Below, one piece after another: positions 1-12,190 of a stretch of DNA of 64,000 bases. The stretch comes from Antitrichia curtipendula (taxonomy: Eukaryota; Streptophyta; Bryopsida; Hypnales; Leucodontaceae). The first letter of the stretch is position 1, and every line of letters begins with the position of its first letter. The stretch covers positions 15,022,696 through 15,086,695 of the forward strand of contig OX579638.1 in the NCBI GenBank assembly GCA_951230915.1. Direction: 5' to 3'. A program made the translations under genes and the position numbers. The notes beneath the pieces were generated by a model. That model had not been told where the DNA came from, did no database searches, and worked only from the letters and a program-made list of their open reading frames with translations.

Positions 1-1839
1 GGAATTATATATTTTAAAAGACTACTTAGATACAATTTTAATTAGATTAGATTTTGTTTTCTCTTTCTCTTTTCACCCCACCATAACGTATTAACTAATT
101 ATCCAATAGTTTTCCTTAGAATTAGTGAAATTTACAAGATCATCAATCACAGAAAGTGTCCATTGCTTGGAAGGCAAACACTTATTTAGGAATACCCAAT
201 CAGGAGTGAATCTCCAATGAAACAGCCGCTAGAGCTCGTGTGTAATTTTCTGACTCAAAGGTGGAGTTAGAAACACTCACAGCCTCCTAGAGCAGCATCA
301 CCAAGGTACGCTGGGGGGTTGCTCTAGATTTAGTACAAGATCCACCAAATGGACTCCTAACCCCACGAAGGTTAGCTCACGAGGGCACAAAAAAGACACA
401 CAACATATAAGAAGACGCTCAACTCACAACAAGAGCACAAAGAGTACACAAAGAGTATATAAGGCAAGGTAGAAGGACCCCCAAGGACCTTCAAAGCTTG
501 AAATGCAACAACAATGGAGCCAAAAGTGCTCTGAAAAACACCGTAGAGGTTTTTGGCTTCAAACACCAAAATATCTAAAATAACTTGGACCCACGGACCC
601 AAAACAAGAATTGGGGGTGTTCTAGAGAGAAAAATGGGGACCTTAAATAGGTTTTCAAGGGTCCACCCCTCCCTCTAGAGTTCTAAGGTAACCTTATCAA
701 CTTGAATTTTCATCCTCATCCTCAAAGATTTTCATCCTAATCCCTAAAAATCTACTTCTACTATCTACGCTGGACCAACATCCTAACTTTTGGAGATTAA
801 CTCCAATCATTGAACGGATTGCACCGCTGGCTCTAGACTACCGTGTTTAACCTAGGACCCCTCTACTCCCCATACCAAGGCCAAAAACCTCGCCACGTGG
901 TTAATTCCTCGCCGGTTCAAGTACTTGCCGCTATCGGAATGTCGTGAAACTTCACGGAGCGCATCATTAACATAAAACAAGCTAGTCTAATTTTTAGTGA
1001 GATTTTATTGTAACCTGGGTAATTTCCATGGTATTCCCGTTGGAGATTAAAAGGGTTGACCACCCGAAAAAGGTTCTTCTGCAAGTCAGAAGATGTCGAG
1101 AATTTTCACGTGACCTCTCAGGGAGTCACATGAAAGACGTGTAGGTGCATTTTTGTACCTGGCACGATTGGTCAGTGGAGATGAAACTGGCCATCTCCTT
1201 GAATTAGCGACATTGCGAGAATCTTTTGCAGATAGAAAAATCTTGGCAAATCGATTTTGTCATTGGATTTCTGGCATGGGATTTATCCTAGAACACCATC
1301 TTTGGGCTATAGATTCCTCCATGGGCCTAATCTTGCGTCAGTGGCTCCTGTATACTAACAATCGGGGTTTGGAGAATTCATTGATCTGATAGAAAATTCT
1401 AAACCTAACTCTAGGACCCGACCTAGTGGCCTTGCTGTGGATCCCTTGGACCAACTTAGCCATGAATTGCCACATTCATGGTGAGATTTAGCCTTTTGGG
1501 GGCTATGTGACTCAAATCCTCCAAATCTAACCGTTTCATTATTTCTACCTTATATTTAGGTCAAGTTTGGGGAGATTCTAAGTCTACATACAAATCTAGA
1601 CCAAATACTATAATGGGTATGACAGAACCCTATTTTGGTTCTACACTCTTTTTATGGCTTTTTGTATACTTTTATCAACTATAAATTGCAAATTTCCAAA
1701 AACATAATTCTACGAGTTTCAAGTGACAAATTAGGAGCTCACAATACACATGTTTATGAATGCAAATTTTACAATTTTCCCAGTAAAATTTTCCTTATGA
1801 TATGTCTTGTTTTCTAAAACAAACTTGCCATCGGATTTC
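1..1839. other. Unassigned left-edge DNA, no supported gene
   Basis: This stretch is somewhat less AT-rich than the DNA to its right. Its longest open frames are short (60-78 codons), show no recognisable motif and lack splice-site support. Sequence such as the 240-620 interval, with long non-repetitive runs, could be part of an old retroelement, but no LTR edge, primer-binding site or protein motif was found. I see no gene here. Confidence 0.4.
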
Positions 1840-2300
1840 GTGAATTTATTTCTATTTTAGAGATATTGATAATTTAGATTTTCCTCCTATCTTGTATCTA
1901 CTTCTACTTAATAAATTTTTTCAAGAATAAAAATCAATGTTTTTTTGAATATTTTGAATATTTTTTAAACTCTCAACTCAATTTCATACCATAAAAACTT
2001 AAAACTCAAAACTTTATAGAACAAAAAAATTAAATCAAAAATGTTCAAAGTCAAAAAATCTGGTCCTGTACTATTTTAGAAAACTCATTTTTTCCACTTT
2101 AAACAAAGATATCATGCAATTTGTGTAGTAAAAGAATTTTAAATTTTTTGTACACATTTTTATAATAGTTAGGTGTAAGATCCTATAGTTAGATGTACGA
2201 AAAAATAGTTTAAGTTTTTGCTTACCTTTAATTTGCTACAGAAATGGTAGTTTTAAGTGTGTTTTTTGGCAAAAAAAAAAGAAGGCATTGGTCCAATTAG
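1840..2300 (+). mobile_element. Truncated TTAA-element, family A (right-hand part)
   Basis: The interval lines up with the right half of the full elements at 26452-27383 and 46526-47454. It shares the CTACTTCTACTTAATAA block near 1900, the run through ACTCTCAACTCAATT, the CAAAGTCAAAAAATCTGGTC block, and the closing GGCATTGGTCC. The right terminus has decayed to CCAATTAGGG followed by TTTTAT, and no left terminus could be found. It is a dead copy and encodes nothing. Confidence 0.65.
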
Positions 2301-5300
2301 GGTTTTATTCAATTTATGATCTTAAAAATTTCTCACAAATTCATCATATATACATCCAAAAGCAATGATATGGCTTTAATACAACCCTCATCAAATCAAT
2401 CCCTCCAATGGTATAAAGAGACGTCCGTTAAATACACAATCTGGAATATCTAAGATACTCTACCTAAAAAAAAAATTAGAAGTAATTTTTCTTTTATAAA
2501 TTTACTTTAATTTTTATTCAACTTTCACTTCACATACACAATTATATAAATGATTTGGGTCTCTACACTCTTCATTGATAATGAACTAAGAGGTCAAACT
2601 CTTTTTTTTAAGGTTTTGATGTTCAAGTTTTTTTTTTAATTAATTCAAAAATCAATTTTTCTTCATCTTTTTTTTTCCTTTTTTTTCCTTTTTTTTTAGC
2701 TCTTTTCCTCTCCCCTTCTTTTTTCCTTTTTTCCCTCCCCTTCCCCTTCTTTTTTGCCTTTTTATCTTACTGTAGGTCCTAGTGGCCCCTTCCCCCCTCT
2801 ACATCATTTTCACTTCTTTGAATGTTTAGTTAGTAATAATGACCACTTACTCCTTCTAACTTCATGATGTCCTGTCTCTCTCGTGATGTCCCACCTCTCT
2901 CAAAATGTTTCACATCCGTGGGATTTCACATGTTTTGAGAGTGGTTTTTTATCCCCAAGGCATCTCACGTCCTCTGAGACGTATGTCACATGATTAATTG
3001 GGTACAAATTTAGGGGTCCTTTATGACGTTCTAGTCTCTAAGAACCCCTTCCCCATGCAGTCGAGATTCCCACAGTTGGTACTTTCAGGATTTAGTTTGG
3101 AGGGTTCACGACATCGCCACTCAAGGCGCGGATTTTGAGACTCGATCGAAGTAGATCAGTCAAGAAAGTAATTTTAAGTTTTATAATTTGCTGCAGTCTA
3201 CGGTGGCTGCGCTGTTGCTCTGCCGATCGAGGGTATGGTCCATGGCTGCAGTCTACGGTTGGCTGCACATATGGCCGTTGTATTCCATCAAAGGCACATG
3301 AAAGGTTTAGGATTGTGCTGTTGATTTGAAAACACCATGAATTGTAGCTATATTTGACTCGTGTGCAATGTACACTATAGGTGGTTTGGTGACGCTTCCA
3401 CTTCAAGTTGCGGGGTGTTGACGGTAAAGGTGTTGTGAGGGTTTAGCTTCAAACTGCATTCTTCCATGCCTAGCCAATTTTAGATTTTTATGGGTTGTTT
3501 TTTGCCTGAAAGCTGCAGGGCTATGTGCTTCTTGAGGCAGGACTCAAGGATGCCGTGCTGTCATCATGGCTATTAAAATGTTAGGGAGTCCACAGAACTG
3601 GATCATCACTCTGTAGCTTAGTAGACAGTTGCACAATTGTGGTCTGTTTCAGAAGCAAATTGGGTTATAAGATTTAGGAATGGAATAGGACGAGGCATGG
3701 CCATGGACTCGTTCATGTATGATGAGATTTTGAGGCGGTTTAGGAATGATGAAAAACTTGATGTTAGTGTCGTAACTGTGCACGTTCACGACTACATCAA
3801 CCGGAGTGGACCTGGAATGCAATGTAAATTTACGGTTCTGGGATTTTGGGTGTGTTTCATTTCTCGCAATGCTGTGTTCAGGGTTGCATTCATATCAATG
3901 TTAGGGCCGAGGTGTCCTGTGCTTCAGTGTTCTTCTCTCGATTAGATTTCTACTGTAGACTATATCGATGAAACAATCTATAAAAATCCAGATTTTTGAG
4001 TGTGTTGTCTCTATTGTGTTTTAGAACTTTAAGGATTATTTATAATATCTAAATAGGAGTCTTTTATTTAGAGGCAATTTAGGTTAGAGTTCTATACACT
4101 CCCCGTCGACCAACTTTTGGGAGTTTCTACCACATACAATGAAAATAGCTCACACACTCCTACCAACTTACAGCAAAAAACAAATTTTCAAGTTGAAATT
4201 TTGATAGGCTGATTGAATACTAAGACAAAAAATTCACAATGGTCTAAAACAATTACTTCCCCCTTCTTTAACAAGTATATTTAATTACATGTCAATCAAA
4301 TTTTATTTTGTTTTTTCTTGAAACGCATGATTACTTTCTATTGAAAAAAACAGTATACAAAATCTAAGCCCTCAGCGAAATCCCCCTTTAAAATTTAAAA
4401 TATAATAAAAAAATCAATTTTTATTTTTAAAGATTTTCACCTAATATACGAGGCCACCAGTGATGGCTAAAACTAAACTCTTTGCAATGGGTAGCGAAAT
4501 AACAACACAAAGAAGTAAAATGACCGTATAGATAATCACCAAATAAAGACGGACATTAGGCAAAGGCCCTCCATCAATCAAATAAGTTATTCTAATCTTG
4601 AAGAAATATTGTCGCTCTTCCATTTTGAACTTTAGTTTTGTTTAATAATTTATCTACATGTCGTAAAACAAAATCTTTGTCTCTACATAAACTACAATTT
4701 TTTAAATTGAATTGCTGCACATTTTGATTATTAATATTTTTTTTAAAGCTGCAATTTATTGCTTCATTTAATTACCACTTTCAAAGGAAGTGCTTGTATT
4801 TTTTTTTCAAGTATTAATATTAATATGAAGTGTTTTTTTTCTCGTTATTGTCAATAAAACATTACATAGTATATACAATCTGTTATTTTCTATATAATTA
4901 TTAGAAGTTATTTTAGTATAGTTGTACAAAAATTGTAAATAAATATTTTTAAATATTGACACTAAAACCAATATAATAAAATTTACTAATTAATATTATC
5001 AATTTCATTTTTGCAAATAATATTCTATCAACAAAGCACAAGACTTAATTTTGTAACATCAGAAGATTGCTTAAATCAAATTAAGTTTGCAACTTCATAT
5101 CATCCTTTGTATAAAATAAAAGTTTATAACTTTATAAGTTGAAATTTAACTATATCATCATTATAAGAAAGTATATATGGTGACTACAATACATTTTAAT
5201 ATAATTTTTTATCTAACTATTTTTTAATACTATGATTTTTGATTTTATCATTATGATATATATGAGAATTTTTTTGTCTTTTATTAATTTTTAAATCTTT

Positions 5301-7470
5301 CATATTTTTCAATAAAAACTCTTTTTAAATTATGATATGATTTGATGATTTTATTTAATAATAAATATTATCAGTGATAAATTTATGGAAAGATTTTGGT
5401 TGGATTCAAACCTATAATGCTAATTATTTTTGTAGTCCAAATTGAAGCTACAATAATTAATGTATTAAGTATTAATTTATTTAATAATTTATAAATGCCT
5501 AATTAGTATATTTTAAAATTAAATTTTGTTTATATCTTAATATCTTCATCATTTAGTAATTTTATTACAATACAAATATCAATGAAATTATTGCTATATA
5601 TTTTTTGCATATTTAAACTAAACTCTAAACCCTAAATTCTATCAAACACAAAATATTGATCTTATTGTAGACAGCCTTGAACTTTTGGAACAAATAAATA
5701 ATCTTTGCCTCAATGGCTAATCTTTCCTTGTTTGCAAAGCATCTATTAAATCTTAAACAATGATCCGATTATTGATGTTGTCCTAACTCTAAACCGTAAA
5801 GTTAACCTTTAAAACATTTACTGCTACCTTCAAAGAAGCAACCATCAATGTTTACCGTGGGTCAAATCTGTGTAATTCTAATCCTAACTTCTTGAATTTC
5901 AAGTTATTAATCTCCAAAAAATAATGATTATTGTTTTTCAACTATCTATCTTTCAAATACATATAGCCAAATCCAATACATATAACCATCAATCAATGCT
6001 TTTCCAAAAATCAAACTTAAATTTTTAAAATTCAATTTGTTATATCAAACAAAATAAAACCAACAATACTCAACAACAATTCAACTAGCAAAAATCAACC
6101 AACAAAAATCAACCAACAATAAAACCAATAAAAATACACTTATATATATAATCATAGTGCATCAGTATTGATCTAACCATCTTTCTACAACATCCTATCA
6201 TTCTCAAGATCCTAGTCATCCATCTATTCTTCAAAATAAGTCAAGATAAATTCCTTGTTTAAAAACCATGTGAAACAATAACGTGAAATAATAACGTATT
6301 TAACGTGAAACGTATTGTTGTTAGTAATGCTATTTCATGTCATTTTGAGCTGTTTCACCATCTAAAGCGTCATTTCAAATTGTTTCATTAATAGAAAAAG
6401 AATAAATCAGTAATGTGACAGATGATTTCTTTGACCAATGGGGGAAGACAACTTAATTTAGAGGATGCAACTAAGATATTAAAATGTTTATTAAAGTTGT
6501 TTATTAATGATATTAAAATGTTCTTAAAGTCTTAAATTTATCTACAATACTTTACTTATTTTAAAAGTGTAGTAGATAATCCTAAAACTTTAAGTAGGAT
6601 TTTTAATCAAATTGAGATTTATGTCATTTTTATTTGTTGTCAAATTGATTTTTGAGAATGTATTTCAAAGACATTAATTTGTTTTTATTGTAAAATATGA
6701 ATCATAAAATATAATTATTATTTTTAAATAAACAAAAAATAATGTCATAAAGTTTTTAAAAAGTACACATTGAATACAAATACTGAAATTTGTCATACAT
6801 GTATTCGTCATCAGTAAGTTGAAAGCAGTTATTTCAAGCTCGCAAATCACCATTTCTAGACAAGCTTTCCACTTGGAATTGGAGCACCATTACTTCAATG
6901 TTCAAATCTTCCACTGACAATCCCCATGGAGGTGCATTATTTGAGAGGGTTTAGGGTTTAAACCCTATAATTTTAAACAAAAAAAAACAAAAACAAAAAT
7001 CTAATTTGTATTTGATTTCAAGCTATTTTACCATTTAAAGTGCAATTTTAAATTATTTCATCAATACAAAGAGCGTAAAGTGTATTGAAGATGATTTATT
7101 TGTCAATATTCTTAATGAAGATTGAAGATCAATACGAGTGTCGATATCAAATTAACAAACGTAATAGAATATTTACAAATAGACGAAGCAGTGTTAATGT
7201 GCATAATATGGCATTTTGTTGCATATATATGAACAAAATATTTTATTTTTACTATTATCACCATGTGCACGTAAATTTGCCAAAGCTATTCTCTTTTATA
7301 AGAAAGAAATGTCAGCTAAAAAATAAAAAGGAAAGCAAATGCACACGTTAAAAAAAAACATACCAGCTTTGCCAAAGATGCCTGATGCCATGGTTACAGA
7401 GTTGAATCAGGACTTCGCTCAGTGTTCAGGTAGTATCGACTCCAGCGTGGAAATAGAACTCGCCAAAGCG
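2301..7470. other. AT-rich intergenic DNA with a pyrimidine tract
   Basis: From 2590 to 2760 the plus strand is a long T/C-rich tract (runs of T broken by CTTTT and CCCC). Around 3100-3950 base composition is more balanced and there are frames of 64-104 codons on both strands, but none has a recognisable domain or a convincing splice pattern. From 4000 to 7470 the DNA is extremely AT-rich, with frequent stops in all frames. I see no gene. Confidence 0.4.
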
Positions 7471-7553
7471 CAGTGATTGTACAGTCCACGCAGAATTTTG
7501 TTGGAGTTTCACCTCCCTCATCCCAAAATTTTATCAAAGAAACGAAGCTCAGC

Positions 7554-7697
7554 ACACTCCTCCACTACCGGATACTGCACCCGACACTGGATGCGCTACT
7601 CCGCCGCTACTACACCCAACAATGGGTGCACTACCCCGTCGCTACTGCATCCAACGGTGGGTGCACTATCCCGCCACTACTGCACCCATGCGACAGG
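7554..7697. repeat. 35-bp tandem repeat, about 3-4 units
   Basis: Three clear units with a 35-base period run from 7593 to 7627, 7628 to 7662 and 7663 to 7697, each starting GC(A/G)CTA and holding CGCTACT..CA(C/T)CCAAC. A more diverged unit precedes them from about 7554. Each unit carries an imperfect CACCCA/TGGGTG inversion. The block is GC-rich compared with its surroundings. Because 35 is not a multiple of three, the repeat is not maintaining a peptide repeat. Confidence 0.75.
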
Positions 7698-7813
7698 AAT
7701 TAATAAAATTGTTAGTACACGGTAACCATGAAAAGGGTTAATGACACTGCCAGCACTGCACCGCCTAATTAGTGTTTTTCTCCATTCGGAATTTTGATTA
7801 CGAATTGCAGTAG

Positions 7814-7945
7814 AATTTTTCGTGTTCGAACCTCCACGATCTGCGCTGCCGAGAAGAAGAGCTGCGTCGCAAGGAACTAACGCTCCGCCGCGAGGAATTT
7901 GAACTCTCAAGTAGATTAGGGCGGTGCACAACAGCACTTTGCTGA
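7814..7945 (+). pseudogene. Possible coiled-coil coding remnant, no start codon
   Basis: An open frame without ATG lies between a TAG at 7811 and a TGA at 7943. Its middle reads as an Arg/Glu/Leu-rich helix (for example RREEFELSS), the kind of charged coil often found after a trihelix or SANT domain in plant and transposon-derived proteins. A CAG at 7808-7810 could be a splice acceptor. No partner exon was found. The composition alone is suggestive, so this is a weak call and may be chance in GC-richer DNA. Confidence 0.22.
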
Positions 7946-8880
7946 TTAACTATTCCCTCCTATACTTCCAGTTACTGGAACGATTCCTCTTCTTTTCGAC
8001 TGATAGAAGACTGTTAATTAGGGGTTTGTCATTTAATCTCTCGTACTCCGTCTCCCTCTTTTTGGATTCCTTCCGGTTTTCGCATTAGGCGGTGCAGAAC
8101 GGCGGTGCAGAACGGCAATGCGGTGTCTTATTGTCGAAAATGGACGAACCAAATCACGGGAGGCTGTGTTCTTCTTCTTCCCCTGAAGCCTTCTTCACTG
8201 CTCCGAACAGCCCACAGCACCAATATTAAAGTTAATAACAATATAATTACCAAAATAAAACTATACTAAATCTATTCTATTTCTATTATAATCCGATCAA
8301 ATCTAATAACTCTTAGATTTTTCTCTCTCAATTTCTGTCATAATCTGAGTAAGCTCACGTACTCTCTCATTTGCCTCTTCATCAATATCTTTATTCCTGA
8401 TTAGTTTTCATAGTCTAAAATTCAAATTATGATTGATTTGAACTAAACTACCCAACCGAGTAAATCCATCCAAACTATTGGATCTCCATAAGCAGCTAAG
8501 CATCGATACAGAATTCTTGGAGACTTCAAGCTATCGCGTCAGCTGTCATTTATTTGACCAGATGTGAGACAAAATCCAGTTCACAAAAGTAAAATTTGTA
8601 ATTATTTTATAAATTGGGACACATGTTTCAGCAAATGAGCCCCAAACAATAAGCAACTAAGTAACAGTTCAATCAACCGCTGCTGCTCCCTATCCGTAAA
8701 GTGACTAGTTGTAAATGCTTCACAAATAATGAATAAACAAGTGTTAGTATTAATTCTGGAACAATTAAACAACAAGTCAAGCTACGCTCTCAACGATAAG
8801 GCAAGAAATCTGCACTAGCAGTAGCACCAAATTCCAAGAAGTTCCTGAATAATCACTAATCACAATAAATTGAAACGAGT
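7946..8880. other. Intergenic DNA, no supported gene
   Basis: The part up to about 8230 is relatively GC-rich and contains the short direct repeat GGCGGTGCAGAACGGC next to itself near 8090-8115. The remainder is AT-rich. No open frame longer than 60 codons with recognisable content was found. Confidence 0.35.
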
Positions 8881-9331
8881 TGGTCCAGCCTTGACCAAGT
8901 TCCTAAATTTGTCTTTAAGGTTAGTAGGATCCCTATCAACAAATATCTTTTTATTTTCTTCTAATATGGTTAACGACTTCCTCCCGTGCTTATGCACGCC
9001 TTGAATCAACACATCCTCTTCCTGCACTTTTCATTTTTTATACCGTTTCACTTAAAATGAGATCTTTCAAATTTTTTTCTTTACAATATTTTATCCCTTT
9101 TGCTTTTGTAAGCATGATGATCTCCATAAAGAGAATTGAAACTGCAACGGGGTTTTTTTTTAATTTAGGGCTAAAGCCTGCTTCGACTTCTTCAAAGTCT
9201 TCTACCTCCACGTCAAGAAAATAATTTGCCTCCACTTTCTCTAGTTGAAGGTCCACCATTTACGTGCTAGATGGCCCATCGTCTCCTTCTTCACGAACTT
9301 TCTCCACGTTGGGAGGGTCTTGCAATAAATC
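8881..9331 (-). pseudogene. Decayed Myb/SANT-like (telobox-type) gene fragment
   Basis: Read on the minus strand, 9027-8881 encodes a stretch with EEDVLIQGVHKHGRKSL followed by NLKDKFRNLVKAG. This is the pattern of a plant Myb/SANT repeat of the telomere-binding (TRF-like/SMH) type: an EED..L..GV.K.GR first helix and an LKDK(W/F)RNL third-helix box. The expected tryptophan just before the domain is a TGA at 9031-9033. Further upstream, 9331-9038 is an acidic frame behind a TTGCAG acceptor; it is broken by a TAA just before the ATG at 9259 and lies in a different frame from the Myb part. Two stops plus one frameshift mark it as dead. The C-terminal half of a usual gene is missing. The domain call is by motif and is fairly firm; which Myb subfamily is inference. 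Confidence 0.6.
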
Positions 9332-9674
9332 CTGCAATAAAAGAAGTTATAAGTAAAGCTTAGTTGATGTGTGCGATAATATTAAACATATTGCGGTAAT
9401 GTTAAATTAATACACTACCTCCTTTCAATTATGAAGTGTAAAACTTGCTTTGGTTAAAGCTTGCAATTTGAAAGCATCTAGCTCTAGTTCGAGATTTAGA
9501 GTTTTAGAATTGAAAAAATTAATGAATTAAAATTAAAATTAAATAAAACTGAATTATATGAATTCTATTTCCGTAATGCAATAACAAGTGGAATAAGATA
9601 TAGTATACATTACATGAGGAAAAAACCACATTAATTACAAATAAAAAAATGAAAGAAATAGAAGATTTAGAAAA
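9332..9674. other. AT-rich spacer between two pseudogenes
   Basis: The spacer is AT-rich and stop-dense in all frames. It may have been an intron or intergenic spacer between the decayed Myb-like fragment and the decayed ADP-ribosyltransferase-like gene, which lie on the same strand. Nothing else is visible. Confidence 0.4.
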
Positions 9675-11013
9675 TCAAATTAAAGTTACTACAAATGAAC
9701 TACATGAAGAACACATTGCTCCGATAACTATATTATACTCATGCTGAAGTTTGGGACGCTCCTCATAAAGTTTGTATTTGCAGAATTTTGCTCATATCCT
9801 ATCCTCGTGGCTAAGCTCAAACCAACGCATCCGAAAAATCTCTCCAAATGGTGTAGGAGCATCTCCATGTAAAATTCTCATGTCAAAGTTGAAGCAAAAA
9901 ACTACAGCTGTATCAGCCGGATTTATTGAAAAACGGTTGTGAAGTGGAAACGAGAATGTCGTCGAAACATCATTTGTAAGATAAAATGTTGGAGTCGTTG
10001 AGAATTTCGTATCAACCTTAAAAGGCTGAATTCTAACAACTGAAAACTTACGTACATTCGATACACATGTCCCATGATACAAGGAATACACCCCATGAGG
10101 AGTATATTGGCTGTACAGGATATGGCCGGATTCTACCTCAGAATGTGTAGCGAATGCTCATGAGCGCCCAGCAATGTTCCACCTCCGAATTGACATCTCC
10201 CCCAGACTTCCTTTTGGTAGGGTGGTATACTCCTTGAGGTTCACCAAAATGTATTGAACGCCTTTGAAAACTTGGCCCAGTGCACTTGATTCTATGTTTG
10301 TTCTCAACTTATTGATCTCTAAAACATCATCCTTATTATCATCCCTACTACTATCTTGTGTATTCTTCTCTGTTCCTATATGTTCCCTTCTCCCACGACT
10401 CCCTCCACCTTGTCTTCGCTGCCTCTAGTCATCCGGTGCTTTGTTTCTTCTTTGACTCCCTCCCCCTTGTCTGTTCCTCTGGGCACGTGATTGCCCTTCA
10501 TCACTACTAAACAAGGCAATATTCTCTTTCCGCAAACCATACGCGCACTCCTGTAAATCCAGAAGTATGTTCTCCAACACACTCTCTAAACTTGGAAGGA
10601 AAATCGTTTCAACTCTTAAAACTAAATCCTCAAGAGCGTCCAAAGTTCTCCGGATTTGTTTAAGAAAACGTGGTGCCAAAAATGGCTCAAAAGCAGTGAA
10701 AAGCTCCTCCACAGATGACGTAGGCTTCCTTCCATCAACAACCTCATTCAAATCCAGTAGGCACTTATCCCATATTGTCCAAGATAATAAAGCATCATCA
10801 AATCGTTCAAGAAATCACTACTAAAAAGTCATGACCAAATCAACAAAAAAACAATAGATTTCAGTTGTTTGGGGTAGTAGAATGACCATTTCTGTTAATT
10901 TTTAAACTTTCTGTAGAGATCATCAGAATTGTGTTAACCGTTCTGTTAATTTGAGTAGTACAATGAAAAATCACAACCAAATCTACAGAATTTTAAGGAA
11001 TCAAGAATTTCTT

Positions 11014-11165
11014 TAGAATCTTTTTGGAATCTTTTGGAATCTAGTGGAATCTAATAGAATCTAATAGAATCTAGTGGAATCTAATGGAATCTTGTATAAT
11101 TTGGTGAAATCTAGTAGAATCTAATAGAATCTAATAGAATCTAGTGGAATCCAGTGGGATCTATT
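11014..11165. repeat. Degenerate GAATCTAATA / GAATCTAGTG short tandem repeat
   Basis: About fourteen units of 10-11 bases based on GGAATCTAGT or GAATCTAATA follow each other with small variations. Subterminal short repeats are typical of CACTA elements, where they serve as transposase-binding sites. The block lies about 200 bases inside the left end of the CACTA element, so that role is plausible, but it is inferred. Confidence 0.7.
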
Positions 11166-11559
11166 AAGACTCTTATGGAAAATTTCTAAGAATTTTGAAA
11201 ACTTATGGAATCTTCTAGAATCTTATAAACTTGTAATTCGAAGTGTATTTCAGTAATAGCTTGATGCTTAAAACATTTCAAAGAAATTCATATAAAGTTC
11301 TGATTAAAAAGCTATGTTCAAAAAAGTCATTTTTAAAATAAACGAGCAAACCCGGGCAACTAAGACAATTAGCGGAATTCAATGGCATTGAAATTTTTTC
11401 TTTATACTTTTGTTGATGTAATTCAAAAGATGTAATGGAAGTCTTTATAAATACTTTAATTCAACAAGATTGATGAAAATCAGATCCAATGGAATTATAT
11501 ATTCAATCTAGTTTTTTTTAATTATTCACAATTCTGTATTTTTTGAATTCAGCAGAGTT

Positions 11560-11890
11560 TGGCGGTCATTTCGGCATAGTAGAACAACTTTTTTCAAAAC
11601 ACTCTGAACTAATAAAAGTTAGAAGAACAAGTTAATGCTCAATCTCAAAAATCCGTTTGGAATTTGGAGCCTCCAATCAAAAGTTATGAGCAAAGTTCAG
11701 AGAGGGGTTGGAAGGAACATTTCTTTTTACATTTTCAAACATCTTCTCTGAGTTTTGTTCATAACTTTTGATTGGAGACTCCAAATTGAAAACGGACTTT
11801 TGGGAATGAAATTTAACTTCATTCTCTAACTTTTATTTGTTCAAAGTTTTTTGAGAAAAGTTGTTTTACTATGTCTAAATGGCCTCCAAA
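11560..11890. repeat. Foldback repeat inside the CACTA element
   Basis: Two arms meet near 11725. The left arm holds GCCTCCAATCAAAAGTTATGA and CAGAGAGGGG; the right arm holds TCATAACTTTTGATTGGAG and its reverse-complement context, with outer arms of GCGGTCATTTCGGCATAGTA and TACTATGTCTAAATGGCC. The same sequence forms the core of the larger foldback at 27806-28418, so this is a dispersed foldback family. Confidence 0.75.
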
Positions 11891-11971
11891 GTCTGCTGAT
11901 TTGACAAAGCAAATGATTTCACAAGTGCAAGAAACAAATATATAAATTTCTACACCTATTACATACACTTG

Positions 11972-12190
11972 AGCCAATGCATGGTGTAGTGGTTAGAACC
12001 TTGGACCTCAACCATGAGGTGCAAGGTTCAAACCTCCATGGCGGTGCCTGCCCACGTGGGATCCTGTCCACGTGGCAGGGGCTGCCCACATGGCAGGAAT
12101 ACCCCTTGCTGCCCGGATTTTCCGGGCTGAAAATTTTAATTTTAAAAAAAATTATTAAAAAAAGATTATTAAAAAAAATAAAATTTTGAA
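11972..12190 (+). mobile_element. tRNA-derived SINE
   Basis: An RNA polymerase III promoter is visible. An A box (TGGTGTAGTGGTTAGAACC) starts at 11982, and a B box (GGTTCAAACC) lies at 12025-12034, about 43 bases downstream as in a tRNA gene. The sequence then departs from any tRNA, with three imperfect CCCACGTGG/CCACATGG units, and ends in an A-rich tail at about 12140-12190. The structure is that of a SINE nested in the CACTA element. A clear target duplication was not identified, so the borders are approximate. Confidence 0.72.

Noticed and set aside
3135..3945. Possible gene in the 3.1-3.9 kb block
   Set aside because: Frames of 64-104 codons occur on both strands with repeated CTGCAGTCTACGGT phrases, but no domain, splice pair or conserved motif supports coding.
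5605..5640. Telomere-like CTAAACCCTAAA sequence
   Set aside because: Only about one to two degenerate units are present, which is common in plant promoters and AT-rich DNA and is not a telomeric array.
11982..12034. Functional tRNA gene
   Set aside because: A and B boxes are present, but the acceptor and anticodon stems do not pair as in a tRNA and the sequence continues into an A-rich tail, as in a SINE.
11977..12189. 70-codon frame that could be read as a small gene
   Set aside because: It coincides with the tRNA-derived SINE and reflects its GC-rich body.
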